DNA of 64,000 nt from Piezodorus guildinii. Lineage: Eukaryota > Arthropoda > Insecta > Hemiptera > Pentatomidae. The notes under the pieces are model-generated. The model searched no databases and was not told the origin of the DNA. It saw only the letters and a list, made by a program, of their open reading frames with translations. This document shows positions 44,889 to 55,860 of the stretch, one piece after another; within the stretch, counting starts at the first letter, position 1; every line of letters starts with the position of its first letter. The DNA lies in assembly GCA_023052935.1 (NCBI GenBank), contig CM041297.1, positions 97,114,484 through 97,178,483 on the forward strand, written 5' to 3'. The position numbers and the translations under genes were made by a program.

Positions 44889-45605
44889 GACTTTTGGTGA
44901 TATTTTGTGAACTAAAATATGTGAGTAGGGCGTTCGAACCTACGTCACACCCTCCAGCAAGCCTGGGGGGCCGCTCTCATTGTTGGTCAGCGAGTCCATC
45001 GGACTTAGCCGGGAGGAGCTTCCGAGGAAATTCCACCGACCATCCCAACATCCGCCACCCGTGGGACGCTCCCCATACGCGGTAATGAGGTCCGCGCGAG
45101 GTATTAACAAAAATACATAAAGTAAATGTGATGTGTTATGTAATACAATGACTTGATATACATGTAGAAAAGCTTCCCATTGGAAGCACTCTAAAAATAT
45201 TCTAAACTAGAAGGTCCCGGGGCCATTTCCTTTTCAGGCGCCTCGGAGGATTATCCGGAATTGATGAGGAAGAAAGGATTGAAACTAGTGGGTTAGAGTG
45301 AAAATGGAGTTTGTCATGAAAGCATTGATATCTGGTCCGGGACAAATCAGTAACAAAGGGAACATTAAGGTCTTTATGGATATGTTTATTCGTGACAAAG
45401 TAAGGATCGTTGAGGATTTTACGAAGGATTTTGGATTGTAAGGATTGGATGCGGGAAGAATTTGATGGTTTAGTAGAGCCCCAAAGCTCTACTCCGTAAG
45501 TCCATATTGGTCTTATAATAGTCATGTAGATGAGCCTTATGTAGTTCAGAGGAAGGTTTGACCGTTTGTCTAGTAAGTGTTGAAGCAGCCTAAAGCGGCG
45601 AGAAA

Positions 45606-46300
45606 TATATTAAAAAAAAAAAAAAAAAAAACCTTTCCAGAGCTGCATATTATATATTTGTCTTTTGAAATGATCGCACCCTGCCTTGAACCATTAAAAC
45701 TGTAAATCCTCTAATTATAATATAAAATTTTGCCCGTCCATTTGAGAATCGAAAACACATAGCATTCTCATCCGCTTACCCTTTAAAAAACGACCTTATT
45801 TTTTTCTTGTTTTACATTCGTTTTAAAAAATAAAGGTGATAGCTTAAATTCGGGCTGATTAGGAAGTTCGTCGAGCCCTATTAACAGCCAAATGGAAATT
45901 TTTAAAAATAATAATAAGAAAAAGACTTATAATAATGAAGAGAGGAGGGAAATAAGAAAAGCGAAAATGATTACTTTAATTAGCCTATTATAAACCGGAC
46001 GTTGCGGCGCCTTGGGGTACGCCCTCAAGTACTGTCGGCAACTCAACCATGATTTCTTAGGGAACACTAGGCTCTAGAAGTTCACTAGGCTTCTGGTATA
46101 CCAAATTATCACAATCTGTACCATTTCTTGTCCCTGTTCCATAATCATTTCTGATATCTACACTTGGCATAACTATTATGGGAGTTTATCACGCAAGGGA
46201 CCTTCGAAATCAACTCTTCCAGTGTTTTACGGTTACAAATTACTGTATACAGTTAACTTAAGATATTTACAGTTGACTCTAGAGAAAATGGGAATTGATT
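45606..46300. other. No recognised gene
   Basis: An A run at about 45611-45630 follows the LINE fragment. Beyond it lies AT-rich sequence with a GC-richer patch near 46000-46100 and no motif. Confidence 0.45.
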
Positions 46301-46396
46301 ATGTAAAAATTTATATTGAGGATGTATAGTCGACTGAAGAAACTATTATCGGTGGAATAATCAGGAATCAGTCATTTCTTGAATTTTTTTAATTTT

Positions 46397-46436
46397 GCCA
46401 ACGTTTCGGCTCCAGCTTGTGAGCCATTATCAGGGC
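46397..46436 (-). ncRNA. Hammerhead-like motif, core mutated
   Basis: Minus strand: CTGATAA in place of CTGATGA, stem II GGCTC/GAGCC, GAAAC, GTT, with GCC and GGC able to form stem I. Confidence 0.5.
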
Positions 46437-46501
46437 TACAAACATCAGAACAAAAGAGATACATATTGATATGATAATGATTTTTTTTTTTTTTTTTTTC
46501 T

Positions 46502-46614
46502 CCGAAGCTATACACATTCATATGGAAAAAGATCGAGTACCCGTCAATCATAAAACTGACAAAGAAATAATCTCTCCCTCGTATGCCAACATCTTATGTC
46601 TCCTTAAGTTATAA
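46502..46614 (+). pseudogene. C-terminus of a PLE GIY-YIG endonuclease
   Basis: The frame encodes S-E-A-I-H-I-H, then V-N-H-K-T-D-K and a final S-Y-A-N-I-L segment ending at a TAA. It aligns by eye with the last 35 residues of the endonuclease ending at 1930. Everything upstream, including the catalytic part, is missing. Confidence 0.75.
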
Positions 46615-47208
46615 CTTTCTTACTTTATTGTACAATTTGCTTGTGGAATTTATATTTTATTTACTGTATATTTATCATTTCGTTTATAACACCTCTGGTT
46701 TTTGTTTTTTGTTATTTATTTTATTTTATTTTTATTATATACCCCATGGATCTATTACATACCTCAGATTCTAGTGTTTATAATTTTCTGTTAAAAATGT
46801 TGAGCCTTATTGTAAATACGAGTATATATTTTTTCCATTGTATAATTTTGTAAAACTTTTTAAAAACAAAGATAAGCTGTAGTATTTATATTTAGAGGGG
46901 AAAACCTTTAAGATTTTTACATGAACCCCTCCCCATACTACCTATGTTTATCGTTTTCCTCAGTTTATGTTTGGACATGGCTTAGTAATGGTACGTTTAT
47001 ATGTATATTTTTTTACTTCTATAATAAAGTCTAAAGTTTTGTTTTTATGCATATCATCATCAGATTGTGTATCATACTGTCATTATTTGTATCTATAATA
47101 TTTAAGTATGTTGGTATATTTTCTGTTTTATTTCAAATGTTATCTTTGTCACTACATTAAAAAAAAAATTCATTATCATATTAATATGTATCTCTTTTGT
47201 TCTGATGT

Positions 47209-47247
47209 GTGTGATGATGGCTCACAAGCTTGAGCCGAAACCTTGGC
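47209..47247 (+). ncRNA. Hammerhead-like motif, partly lost core
   Basis: TGATGA, one base, stem II GGCTC/GAGCC, GAAAC, then CTT instead of GTT. The bases before TGATGA are altered, so stem I is lost. Confidence 0.45.
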
Positions 47248-47301
47248 AAAATTAAAAAAATGACTGATTCCTGATTATTCCACCTTTAATGTAAAAATTT
47301 A

Positions 47302-47649
47302 CTTTATCTATTAAAAGTAAGGATGTTTTTGCTGAATTGATATAAATTTGTATATTCTTCCTAATATTATATCAATAAGAAAATAATAATTTTCGAGTAT
47401 TTGGAGCTTGATGTGCTATATGGTAAATGTTGGCAATACTTTATATTAAGTAAATACCAGAAAGCAATTACAATTTTCTGGTATTTCATCTACTTCGAAG
47501 ATTTCCTTAGGCGAAATTCTGAATTTTAGGAATCGTCAGATCTAAATACTCCAGAGCACATAAGGTGGAATCAATAAAAAATTATATCAATAGTTTCTGT
47601 TTAAAAAACAAATATTTTCATCAATAAAATTTTATTAAGAGTATTTAAT
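47302..47649. other. No recognised feature
   Basis: AT-rich spacer between two elements. Confidence 0.5.
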
Positions 47650-48270
47650 TTTAAAAGAAAAATATGTATTGAAATTTACAGCTTTATTATGGAATACAAC
47701 AGTTTAGTGTGAGTAAAAATATAAAAAAACATGTCACACATTTAGAGAAGTTCTCATTGGCAGCGCTCTAAAAATATTATGAACTAGAAGGTCTCGGGGC
47801 CATCTTCTTTTCAGACGGAGGATTATCAGAAATCGAAGAGGAAGAACAGATTAAAACTAGTAGATTAGAGGGGTAATAGAGTTTTTCATAAAAGGAATAG
47901 TAAGAGGTTCCTGTCAAATTAGCAACATATGGAACATTAAGGCCTTTATGGATCAGTTTATTCGTTACAAAGTAAGAAGCATTGAGTATTTTACGAGAGA
48001 TTTCAGATTGTAAGGGTTGGATACTGGAAGAATTCGAGTGTTAAGTACAGCTCCTAAACTCTATTCCGCAAGTCCATATTGGCCTTATGATAGTTCTGTA
48101 GATGAACCTTATTTAGTTAAGTGGAAGATTTGTAGTGCGTTTGTGTATTAAGTGTTGAAGTAACCGAAAAATTCGAGCAGTTCCTTATTGTTTCAGCCTT
48201 ATATGAGGGTTGCAAGTAACAAGTGGAGTATTATTAAGGGATACTGTTGGGCAGAAACTTGAACTAATTC
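47650..48270 (-). mobile_element. Jockey-type LINE tail, decayed
   Basis: Minus-strand similarity to 50593-51664 covers the UTR (atttacagctttattatgga ... gaacatgtcac region), the coding end near 47780-48130 and the segment up to about 48260. Several frame changes and stops are present, so this is an older copy. Confidence 0.75.
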
Positions 48271-48577
48271 CTTTCAACTTTTTTTTTTATATATATATAC
48301 AAGTGACCGTCAAGACTTGACACCAAACCCTCTATGGTCAATACGAGTTTGCTACAGTTTAATCAAAACTTAGGTTATGGAACCAAAAATAATAAAAAAA
48401 GTATTAATAAATTAAGTAGATAGAGAATAATATAAAATAATGTAAATGAGAGAGGAAGGTAACCTAAAAGAAATAGAAACAATAAAATAATAGCACTATT
48501 AACATTAAAATAAATTCTGTGAAGTTTTTTTTTTTTTTATTTTGCACTGAGCGTTAATAAAGAACTGCTTGATCAAC
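48271..48577. other. No recognised gene
   Basis: AT-rich spacer with poly(T) runs at about 48526 and 48580. Confidence 0.5.
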
Positions 48578-49715
48578 AATTTTTTTTTTTTTTTTTATCT
48601 AACTGTTGTAAAAACATCGCCTCTATTTCTAGGGGAACCATCGCTTCTCTTTGCCCTCCATATTTCCTGCATCGGAATAGAATGTGACGCGGGTCTTCAG
48701 GGACTTTGCATGTTACGCAATTGCCATCATTTTCTATTTTTATTAAATTTAGATAGGAGCTGCGTGGTCTAGTGGATAGAGCGCTAGTCTGCTGTGCTCC
48801 GTGTCCTGGGTTCGAATCCCGGCTGTGGCGGAATATTATTTATTCTGTTAATTCAGTCGGGGGGCGACCCCAGGGTATGGAGACCCTCCTGGGGCAGACC
48901 CAGCCTCTATAAAGTGGGTACTCAAATTAGTTGGGGAAAAACCTGGCGGCTGAGCGCGATTAAGGACTAATCACCTCATTGCACTGCCGTTGGCCTTGAA
49001 ACAGTACGAATCTCTATACGTACTGAGCCCAAGACCCTTCATGGGTTGTAGTGGTACAGGTTATTAAATTTAGATATTTTTTGTGCAGCCATGGTTAGTC
49101 CGTAGTCTTACAAGTTGGGAAATTTCTTTTCTATCGTTTTGTTGGATCTTTGAGGACCATGGTATCAGGCTGACGGTTGGCTGGGTTTGATAATAGTCCT
49201 TACCTTTAAATTGTGACTCCCAGTCATATTTATCCTGCCATTCCAGGACCGTATCTTTCAGCAGACATTTTAAAAGGTCTTGGAGAGGTACTTTCGCATT
49301 TTCATTTGTAGTTTATTTTTCCCGGCAGCTCTATCTGCCGCTTCATTTCCTGACAGTCCTACATGGCTCGGTCTCCATTGGAAGCAATAACTGTTGCTAC
49401 TGGTTTTTATATTCCGGATAATATCTAGGGCTATGTATGATGTTAATTTGTTTTTGTATACATGTTTCAATAATTTGCACGAGGAAGCCGAGTCTGTGAA
49501 TATGACTACATTGGCGCTAGAGTATTCGCGTTGACAGTAAAAAATTGCTTTGAGAATGGCATACTGTTCAGCACTAAGAATACTGAATTTAGAAGGTAGA
49601 GCGACCGAAATTGTAAATTCTTTGACTGAATCAATAACAGCTATTGAAGTTTGGTGAGCTCCTTTCAACTTACTTTCACCTACTCCCAAAAAAAAATCCT
49701 TGCTCGGGAAGATTA
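48578..49715 (-). pseudogene. I-clade-like LINE 3' part with RNase H, interrupted by a SINE
   Basis: Minus strand. The 139-codon ORF at 49689-49270 is an RNase H domain: S-A-E-Q-Y-A-I-L with the acidic residue after S-A, F-T-D-S-A-S, and a P-S-H-V-G-L-S-G-N-E-A-A-D-R-A-A end. The polyprotein continues downstream to a Cys/His tail, C-V-T-C ... H-I-L-F-R-C near 48720-48670, split by a SINE at 48756-49060. RNase H removes RNA from the hybrid in I- and R1-type LINEs. The 5' part, with endonuclease and RT, is missing. A T-rich run at 48580-48597 is the poly(A) tail on this strand. The first catalytic Asp region of RNase H is degraded. Confidence 0.8.
48756..49060 (+). mobile_element. tRNA-derived SINE, family 1, copy 4, complete
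   Basis: This is the best-preserved copy, 305 bp: gtggtctagtggatag (A box), ggttcgaatcc (B box), the family body, and the end tgggttgtagtggtacagg. A perfect 16-bp duplication, ttattaaatttagata, flanks it at 48740-48755 and 49061-49076, proving insertion into the LINE. Confidence 0.93.
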
Positions 49716-50581
49716 ATTAAATTAAATTCAAGTATCAATTCATTGTTGATTAATAAACATTCGTAACAATAGGGCCCAAAAAAGTTACCAGAAGTCAAGA
49801 AGCACAGAGCCGAGTGAACCCACTCTGTTGTGTTATTAAAGTATAATGTCATATTTCAACATTTTCGAAATATTGGTAAATTAATCTGGAAGAAAAATCT
49901 TTCTTCCACCAACAATCCTCCAACTGCTCAACACAAGGATCTCGATATGCTAACCCGTTGACAGTATTAGAAAAAAGAGAGCGAACGAGGAATCCTGTCT
50001 TCATTGACCATTCGCAAGGAACAGGATATATGTCAGTGGATTTCATTCTCAACCTCGTTAATTCCAACCTTCCATACTCAGAACATTACCAAGATGGGCA
50101 TCAGGGTCTGTAATCGACTGCCTAATCTGGCTACCCCTTCAAAAGGCTTCTTGTACGTGTGCCGCTTCTTCCTCGGTGACATATGGTCACTGGAATAGTA
50201 CATACTAGAAAAACATGAGCTATCTTAGTCTATAGCCATTAATAAATAAAGCCTACTAGATATCCATACATATTTTGTCGCTAACGTACAAATAGTAAGC
50301 TTAATGTATTCCAGCTGACTTCAGTGATAGTACTGGTTACTAAAAGTTCCAATTCTATTCACAAATACTCTCATGTCAAAAGTTTTTCAATACATATGGT
50401 TAAGTGTATATTCTGGTTACCAAATTATTTATCATTGATATACAATTGAAATATTACGAAGATAAACCCTTTAATCCTTAAAAAATCGTCGAACAAAGTT
50501 TATCAATCATCAGGAGTGAACAAAAATTCACGTACACAGAAAAAATACAGGACATCTTACAAAATTATTAAAATAGAGATA
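49716..50581. other. No recognised gene
   Basis: Short ORFs at 49849-50067 (minus) and 50004-50198 (plus) overlap in a mildly GC-richer patch and have no known motif. Otherwise AT-rich. Confidence 0.4.
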
Positions 50582-50592
50582 TTCGTCCGATT

Positions 50593-51664
50593 TTTTTTTT
50601 TTTTTTAACATCATTTATTGAAATTTACAACTGTATTTCAAAATACAACAAGTAAATGTGTAGATGACAAAAGATAAACAGCGTGATACAGACTTGAGGA
50701 AGAACTACCCAATGGCAGCACTCCTGTAACTTTTCTAAACTAGAAGGTCTCGGGGCCATCTTCTTTTCAGACGCCTCGGAGGATTGTCAGGAATGGAAGA
50801 GGAAGCAAGGATTGAAACTAGTGGGTTAGAGTGGGAGAAGAGTTTGTTATGGAAGGAGCGATATCTGGTTCGGGCTAGATCAGCAACAAATGGAATATTT
50901 AGGTCTTTATGGATGAGCTTATTTGTGACAAAGTAAGGAGCATTGAGGATTTTACGAAGGATTTTGGATTGTAAGGATTGGATCCGGGAAGAATTTGAAG
51001 GTTTAGTAGAGCCCCAAAGCTCAACTCCGTAAGTCCATATAGGCCTAATGATATTCATGTAGAGGAGTCTTTTGTAGTTAAGTGGAAGTTTTGAGCGTTT
51101 GTCAAGTAAGTGTTGAAGTAATCGAAAGCGACGAGCAGTTTCTTGTCATTTCAGTCTAGTGTGCGGATTCCATGTTAAACGTTTGTCAAGTAGAATCCCT
51201 AGGTAGCGGATCTGTTCAACTGGAACGAGCGGAATGTTATTAAAGGATACTGTAGGGCAGGATGTCATAGGTTTACGACGGAGGGTAAAGGTTATTTGGT
51301 GGGATTTTTCTGAATTTATTTTAATTCTCCAGTTCTGACACCATACCTGAAGGTCTCTGATGTGGGATTGTAGGGTTTGAGAGGCAATAGTAGGATCGTT
51401 ATTGACTGATAACACACAAGTGTCATCAGCATACGTAGAGAGGAAAGTGTTAGCATTGGTTGGGATGTCAGCTGTATAGACTGTGAAGAGAATGGGTCCG
51501 AGGACACTGCCTTGTGGGACGCCAGCGGACTGAACAAAAAGGGATGAATAGGAGCACTTGTGATTTATTTGGAAGGATCTGTCAGTGAGATAGGACTGGA
51601 TGATGAGGAAGTAAGTTGGAGGAAGGAATTTTCGGAGTTTGTAAAGCAGTCCTGGGTGCCAGAC
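50593..51664 (-). mobile_element. Jockey-type LINE, 5'-truncated, well preserved
   Basis: The 11-bp duplication ttcgtccgatt lies at 50582-50592 and 51665-51675. On the minus strand the 3' end is at the left, with a poly(A) tail (T run at 50591-50606) and a UTR of about 130 bases. This is the cleanest reference copy for the tails at 12139, 28207, 41812, 47650, 59570 and 61687. Confidence 0.88.
50735..51664 (-). pseudogene. Jockey-type reverse transcriptase C-terminal half, one stop
   Basis: The minus-strand frame runs open from the truncation point near 51664 with G-V-P-Q-G-S-V-L-G-P-I-L and the catalytic Y-A-D-D near 51430. It continues through C-Q-N-W-R-I-K-I-N, R-Y-L-G-I-L-L-D-K-R-L-T-W and W-T-Y-G-V-E-L-W-G to the N-P-P-R-R-L-K-R-R-W-P-R-D-L-L end at 50735. 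A single in-frame stop at 51146-51148 breaks it. Endonuclease and N-terminal RT are missing. The YADD motif and order fit the Jockey group; the exact clade is not certain. Confidence 0.87.
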
Positions 51665-51725
51665 TTCGTCCGATTAGCTACAGTTTCATAAAGTGACGTT
51701 ACACTGACAATAAAAATAATAGAAG

Positions 51726-52537
51726 GTCCGAACTTGAAACGATCTGCACCGAGCTGATAATAGAACGAAACATATTTATTAACAAATTTAGTATATTAGA
51801 AAAAATGTTAGGAATGGGTTTGCCTTATCCCCTAATCCTGGACAGACTATTTTTAATTATTTAAAAAAACAATTTTTAATTAAATGTTGCAACATCATGA
51901 TGATAAGAAAACTTTTACCCTGTAATTTGGTATTTGTGTAAAAAATGGTCCTGTAATTTTATATGGGATATCAAACTTTCTTATATTCAAAGTCCGATTA
52001 CGTGCGGCTGCAATGTCGGGTCCTTTATTATTACATGCTATACTCAACTCGGATCTCTCTGTCACGCATTTCCACTCGCGTTAAAATATAATATTTTAAA
52101 AATTCGGCAACCGAGATTAGAACCAAGTTTTTTTGCAGTCAACCCTATATCAATGTGTTTGCAATAAAACAACGCTTATATCGATATTATTTTTTTTTCT
52201 ATTATCAAACCGGTGCAGATAACTGATATCGAAATACCCGCTTTTACCTGACGACCAATTGCTTGTCCAGAAAAAGATTAGGCAACCCAACGGCTGCACA
52301 TTCTATACCTTTGATACTTTAAGTCAGGGTAAAAGTTTTCTTATTATCATGATATTGCAACATTTAATTACTTTTTTTTTTTTATAATTAATAATAGACT
52401 GTCCTGGATTTGTTTAGGCAACACATTCTTAACATATTTTCTAATATACTAAATGTGTTATAAAATATATTTCATTCTATCATCAGCTCGGTGCAGATTG
52501 TTTCAAGTTCGGGTCTTATACTAAAAGAGACATCCAT
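51726..52537. mobile_element. Fold-back (long-TIR) non-autonomous element
   Basis: Arms of about 200 bp at 51726-51923 and 52325-52537 are inverted copies, seen in ccgaacttgaaacgatctgc against gcagattgtttcaagttcgg, and in gttgcaacatcatgatgata against its complement. A third partial copy of the arm end (ccggtgcagataactgatat) lies near 52210. No ORF encodes a transposase. No confident target duplication was identified. Confidence 0.65.
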
Positions 52538-52890
52538 CGGAGACAGCACCTCAATAGATCTTAACAATACCATGTCATCAAATTAGGAGTATTAAGTGTT
52601 TGATCTTTTTTTATTTATACTAAAGTGGGATGTGCTGAATTTTATCAGAATTCAGTAATTTGGAAGTATCTGTCTTAATGAATAATGCATTGGCGTTATG
52701 TTGTCTGGTTATTATTTAATCATTATTTTAGAGATTCGAGATATTGTGTTCGGAATCTTCCAATCAAACTTTGGACCGAAGTTGGCTCTTGTTTAGTTCT
52801 CACATTCATATTATAATCATCATTTCTGAGGTAAGGAATAATATGGCTGATTTTCAATTTCTTCCCATTATTGACAGGTCAATCACAATT
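52538..52890. other. No recognised feature
   Basis: AT-rich spacer without coding motif. Confidence 0.5.
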
Positions 52891-52927
52891 CAACGTTCCG
52901 GTGTATTTCACCCGTCCTCAGGATGCT
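52891..52927 (-). ncRNA. Hammerhead-like motif, CTGAGGA form
   Basis: Minus strand: CTGAGGA (fits CTGANGA), a GGGTG/CACC stem with a short loop, then GGAACGTTG, a one-base change from GAAAC. It is a distinct variant from those above. Confidence 0.45.
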
Positions 52928-53046
52928 AGTAAGTAAAAATTCCTTATTTGTCCATCTACTTTTCATTAACTTCGTCATTTTTATGAGAGAAGTTGGTTCA
53001 GGGTCCAAGGAGGCGTCGGACTGACGCCTTCTCAGCTCACACAATT

Positions 53047-53085
53047 ACCCTGAAGAAGGCCTATAATTTAGGCCGAAACGTCGGC
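53047..53085 (+). ncRNA. Hammerhead-like motif, CTGAAGA form
   Basis: CTGAAGA, one base, stem II GGCCT/AGGCC with a seven-base loop, GAAAC, GTC. Two bases on each side of the core can form a short stem I. The following tail (ttaggtttacgcttaattgtgtg, gcaccctgaaccacc) belongs to the family at 24159. Confidence 0.6.
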
Positions 53086-53189
53086 ACCAATAAATTAGGT
53101 TTACGCTTAATTGTGTGTTACATTGACTGCACCCTGAACCACCTTTTCTCATCTATACACACAGTTAACCATTGTCACTTCATCGTCAT

Positions 53190-53845
53190 TTTTCATTTTA
53201 AAAACTAATTAAAATCGCTAGCAACATAAAACCCTAGGTAATGAATGCACTCTAGATCTTTGTATACACTGGATTTTAGAAATTACTTTATTTCCTCCAA
53301 ACGTTAGTGATAAAAACAATAAAATAATCACCATAGCTGTACGTAGATTACAATTAGCTTTTACTAATCAAATAACGCTCCGAGATAGATGACCAGATTT
53401 TATGTTCAAATTCAAACAAAAAACTATTCAAGTGTTACAATGAATTTTGTTTCTAGGTTTTATTTATTATTCGGCTCGAATAACCAAGAAAAAAAAGAGA
53501 AAGCTGACAAACATTTAACGTTGCCTGCTCTATCTCTTCATGGTGATTAGAAAGTTATTTTTTCTTTTGTTTAAATAAAACAAATACTTTGCTACGTATG
53601 CGGACTTTCAACAAGTTTTGGATCCAATGAAAATTTGATTTTTTCCGTCCTCTTTTTTTTCACTGCAATATATTATATTTTTCAAGAAAACGTCAAAAAA
53701 CTAAACACACGCGCATCTTTTGGGTGTGCGTAATTAAAACAAGTACATAATATTCCTTTATTTTTTTCTAGCCAATAGAATCCACATTATTGACACAGAG
53801 CATATTGCAAAAATATTCAGAAAAAATATGACACAGTGATAAATA
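53190..53845. other. No recognised gene
   Basis: AT-rich sequence without motif. Confidence 0.5.
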
Positions 53846-53846
53846 G

Positions 53847-53880
53847 TCTTGACAATGGGGAAAAGGTCCCGAAACGCCGA
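53847..53880 (+). ncRNA. Related stem-loop plus GAAACG motif
   Basis: CTTGACAA, then GGGG, a short loop, TCCC and GAAACGCC. The arrangement is similar but the CTGANGA core is not present. It may be a distant relative. Confidence 0.3.
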
Positions 53881-54076
53881 TTATACCATGTGTGATGTAC
53901 AGGAACAATAAAATGTTTTAAAATAATTTATAAATAATATTTTAGTTGTAGTCTTTATCAAAAGATCATTGATTTATCAACCGTAAGAAAGGAAACCACA
54001 TTTAAAAGTGTGGAAACTTAAAGTCATTTTATAAAAATTACATGAAATCTTTTTGAATTATATTTAACTTTAAAAA

Positions 54077-54297
54077 ATCCGGGTTTACGTAAAATCCTTC
54101 TATGTCCAAAGTCGCGAGATCGAACCCGGCAAATGGCTAAAAGATGTTTTTAAATGGAGAAAAAAATCCTTGGTTATGCCTTTCTTGAAAGGGGACATAA
54201 AACGGTACCGAGCCTATTCGATGTCAGGATCTCCTGATAAGAATACCTGCTCTTATTAAATCTGAATAGACAAAATTTAGAACTACCAACATTAAAT
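54077..54297 (+). mobile_element. SINE-like element, family 2, copy 2
   Basis: The B-box-like gatcgaacccgg and the body up to ctgaatagacaaaatt match the copy at 39780-40030; the A-box region is degraded. The end runs into a palindrome at 54279-54353. Confidence 0.5.
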
Positions 54298-54353
54298 AAA
54301 TAAACAAATATATTATATATATATTTGTTTATTTATTTAATGTTGGTAGTTCT
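54279..54353. repeat. Near-perfect 75-bp palindrome
   Basis: Arms of about 34 bp (agaactaccaacattaaata and onward, and its exact complement) surround a short AT centre. It directly borders a long TA microsatellite and the end of a SINE. Confidence 0.88.
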
Positions 54354-54355
54354 AT

Positions 54356-54358
<3 letters not shown>

Positions 54359-54433
<75 letters not shown>
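54359..54433. repeat. TA microsatellite
   Basis: About 75 bases of alternating T and A, next to the palindrome. Confidence 0.9.
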
Positions 54434-54438
<5 letters not shown>

Positions 54439-55846
54439 ATATATATATATATTCAATAGTTTAAATTAACTATTTTTGTTTTCTTTATATGTGATTAAAT
54501 ATGATTTTTTTTTATGTCAAATTTTCGTGAATTTTCTAACGTAATTTAAAAAAAAAAAAAAAAGTATCATTACCGGATGGAAAATAAACCTTTTTCCTTT
54601 AATTTTATTATTAATAATTATTTGTAAGCGATTTATGTGAAATGAATAAAAAGTTCAATTTGATACCTTGCGTTAGTTATTTTCCATGGTCTATCCATCC
54701 GATATGAAGTCTTTAGTTGTTAATTAATGTGAAATTAACATAATAACTTGATTAAATACCGATGAAAAACTTTGTGCTGTATTCTCTGCTAGTCTTAATA
54801 TTATTACACAACGAGGTTGATAATTGTTGTCTTATTCCTTTCTTTACCAAAACTGTAAAATTTCACAAGACAAAGTTTTCACGTGGAGAGTTTTATCTAT
54901 TAAATCTCCGCTAATGATTTGAAACTTTCCTGTCAGAAAAGGCTTGAGATTTCACAAAACACTTCTTTATGTGTTTTAACGCCCTGTTCATTATCGATGG
55001 AGAATCGTATACGTTGCTTCTCTGACGTTTATGTACGGCTCCTCTCAGGTTAATCTCATGTAAATTTATTCAAAAATTAGAAAAATCCATTACCAGTCTC
55101 GTTAACACCCAATTGGAAACAAACAACAATATTTCGCAAAGATATATATAGGACAACCTCCCCTTGCCCTAGTTCTGAATTTCTGTAATTGCGCCTAATT
55201 TCCTCGTGTTCCAGTTATTCAGTTGCCTAATGATAGTCCTTTTTAAAAATGGTCTCATTTGACGATAAGAAATAATTTATTTTGCTTTGATATACTGAAC
55301 TGAACTTTGTGTCATTATGATTGTATTTTTCCTTTTTTGCAAACTATTTTTATTAATGATTTATTTTAATCAATGACGGGTCTTACTAATAAGCTACAAG
55401 ATGATAAGAACAATATAAATAGTATCAATTCATTTATATAGTAACAGCGACAGCTGTTATATTGTATATAATATTATATTGTATAAACAAAATAAAACAT
55501 GGGTTAGGTGTCTTTACATAAGTTAGGTACATGACAGTTAAGTATTCTACAATTTATTTACATTCTATACAAAATATTAATTTAAGGTATTGTGATTATT
55601 AATATGAAATCGGGTCATTTTCTAGAGCAAATTGTAGCCCACTTTTGTATTCAACGTGGCAAACTCCAATAAGTCAAGCGTATGTCAGGGAAAAGTATAT
55701 ATTTGAATGTGGATAAAGATGAAGTATGACATATGTTGGAAGGAATAGGTTTCCGGAATTTAGCGGAACGAGTAAGAAAGGATGGATCGAAAGCTTTAGT
55801 TCCGTAGAAAGGGATATAAATGTTACGTTTTTGGTTTATTCATAAT
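54434..55846. other. No recognised gene
   Basis: AT-rich sequence without ORFs of note or repeat relations that I could see. Confidence 0.5.
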
Positions 55847-55860
55847 TTAAAGAGACACTA

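Larger units (their letters stand above)
41861..45100 (-). mobile_element. Full-length RTE-type LINE, copy 3
   Basis: The 3.24-kb element is bounded by the 15-bp duplication gtattaacaaaaata at 41846-41860 and 45101-45115. It has a GC-richer 5' UTR of about 210 bases, a single long endonuclease-RT reading frame, and a 3' end with the hairpin and ATT tail. Only two lesions were found, so it is relatively young. It could have served as a source of the truncated copies. Confidence 0.92.
41812..45605 (-). mobile_element. Jockey-type LINE tail split by a full-length RTE element
   Basis: The 3' end of the LINE (UTR with attgttattgacaactgtatt) is at 41812-41860. The rest (rest of UTR and coding end) resumes at 45101-45605 after the RTE. 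Coding sequence on the minus strand (about 45525-45202) has W-T-Y-G-V-E-L-W-G, a Q-S-K-I-L-R-K-I-L block, DLNVPF and the N-P-P-R-R-L-K-R-K-W-P-R-D-L-L terminus. Confidence 0.82.
46314..47288. mobile_element. PLE mini-element with inverted tails and a 13-bp target duplication
   Basis: The architecture matches 16396-17291: inverted PLE tails, each with a hammerhead-like motif, and a longer left end with the gtatagtcgactg block. Perfect copies of atgtaaaaattta flank it at 46301-46313 and 47289-47301. A short coding remnant of the PLE endonuclease lies inside (46502-46614), which ties the tails to a PLE. Confidence 0.85.

Noticed and set aside
54279..54353. Transcription terminator
   Set aside because: The palindrome is AT-rich, has no gene upstream and sits in a eukaryotic genome, where such terminators are not expected.
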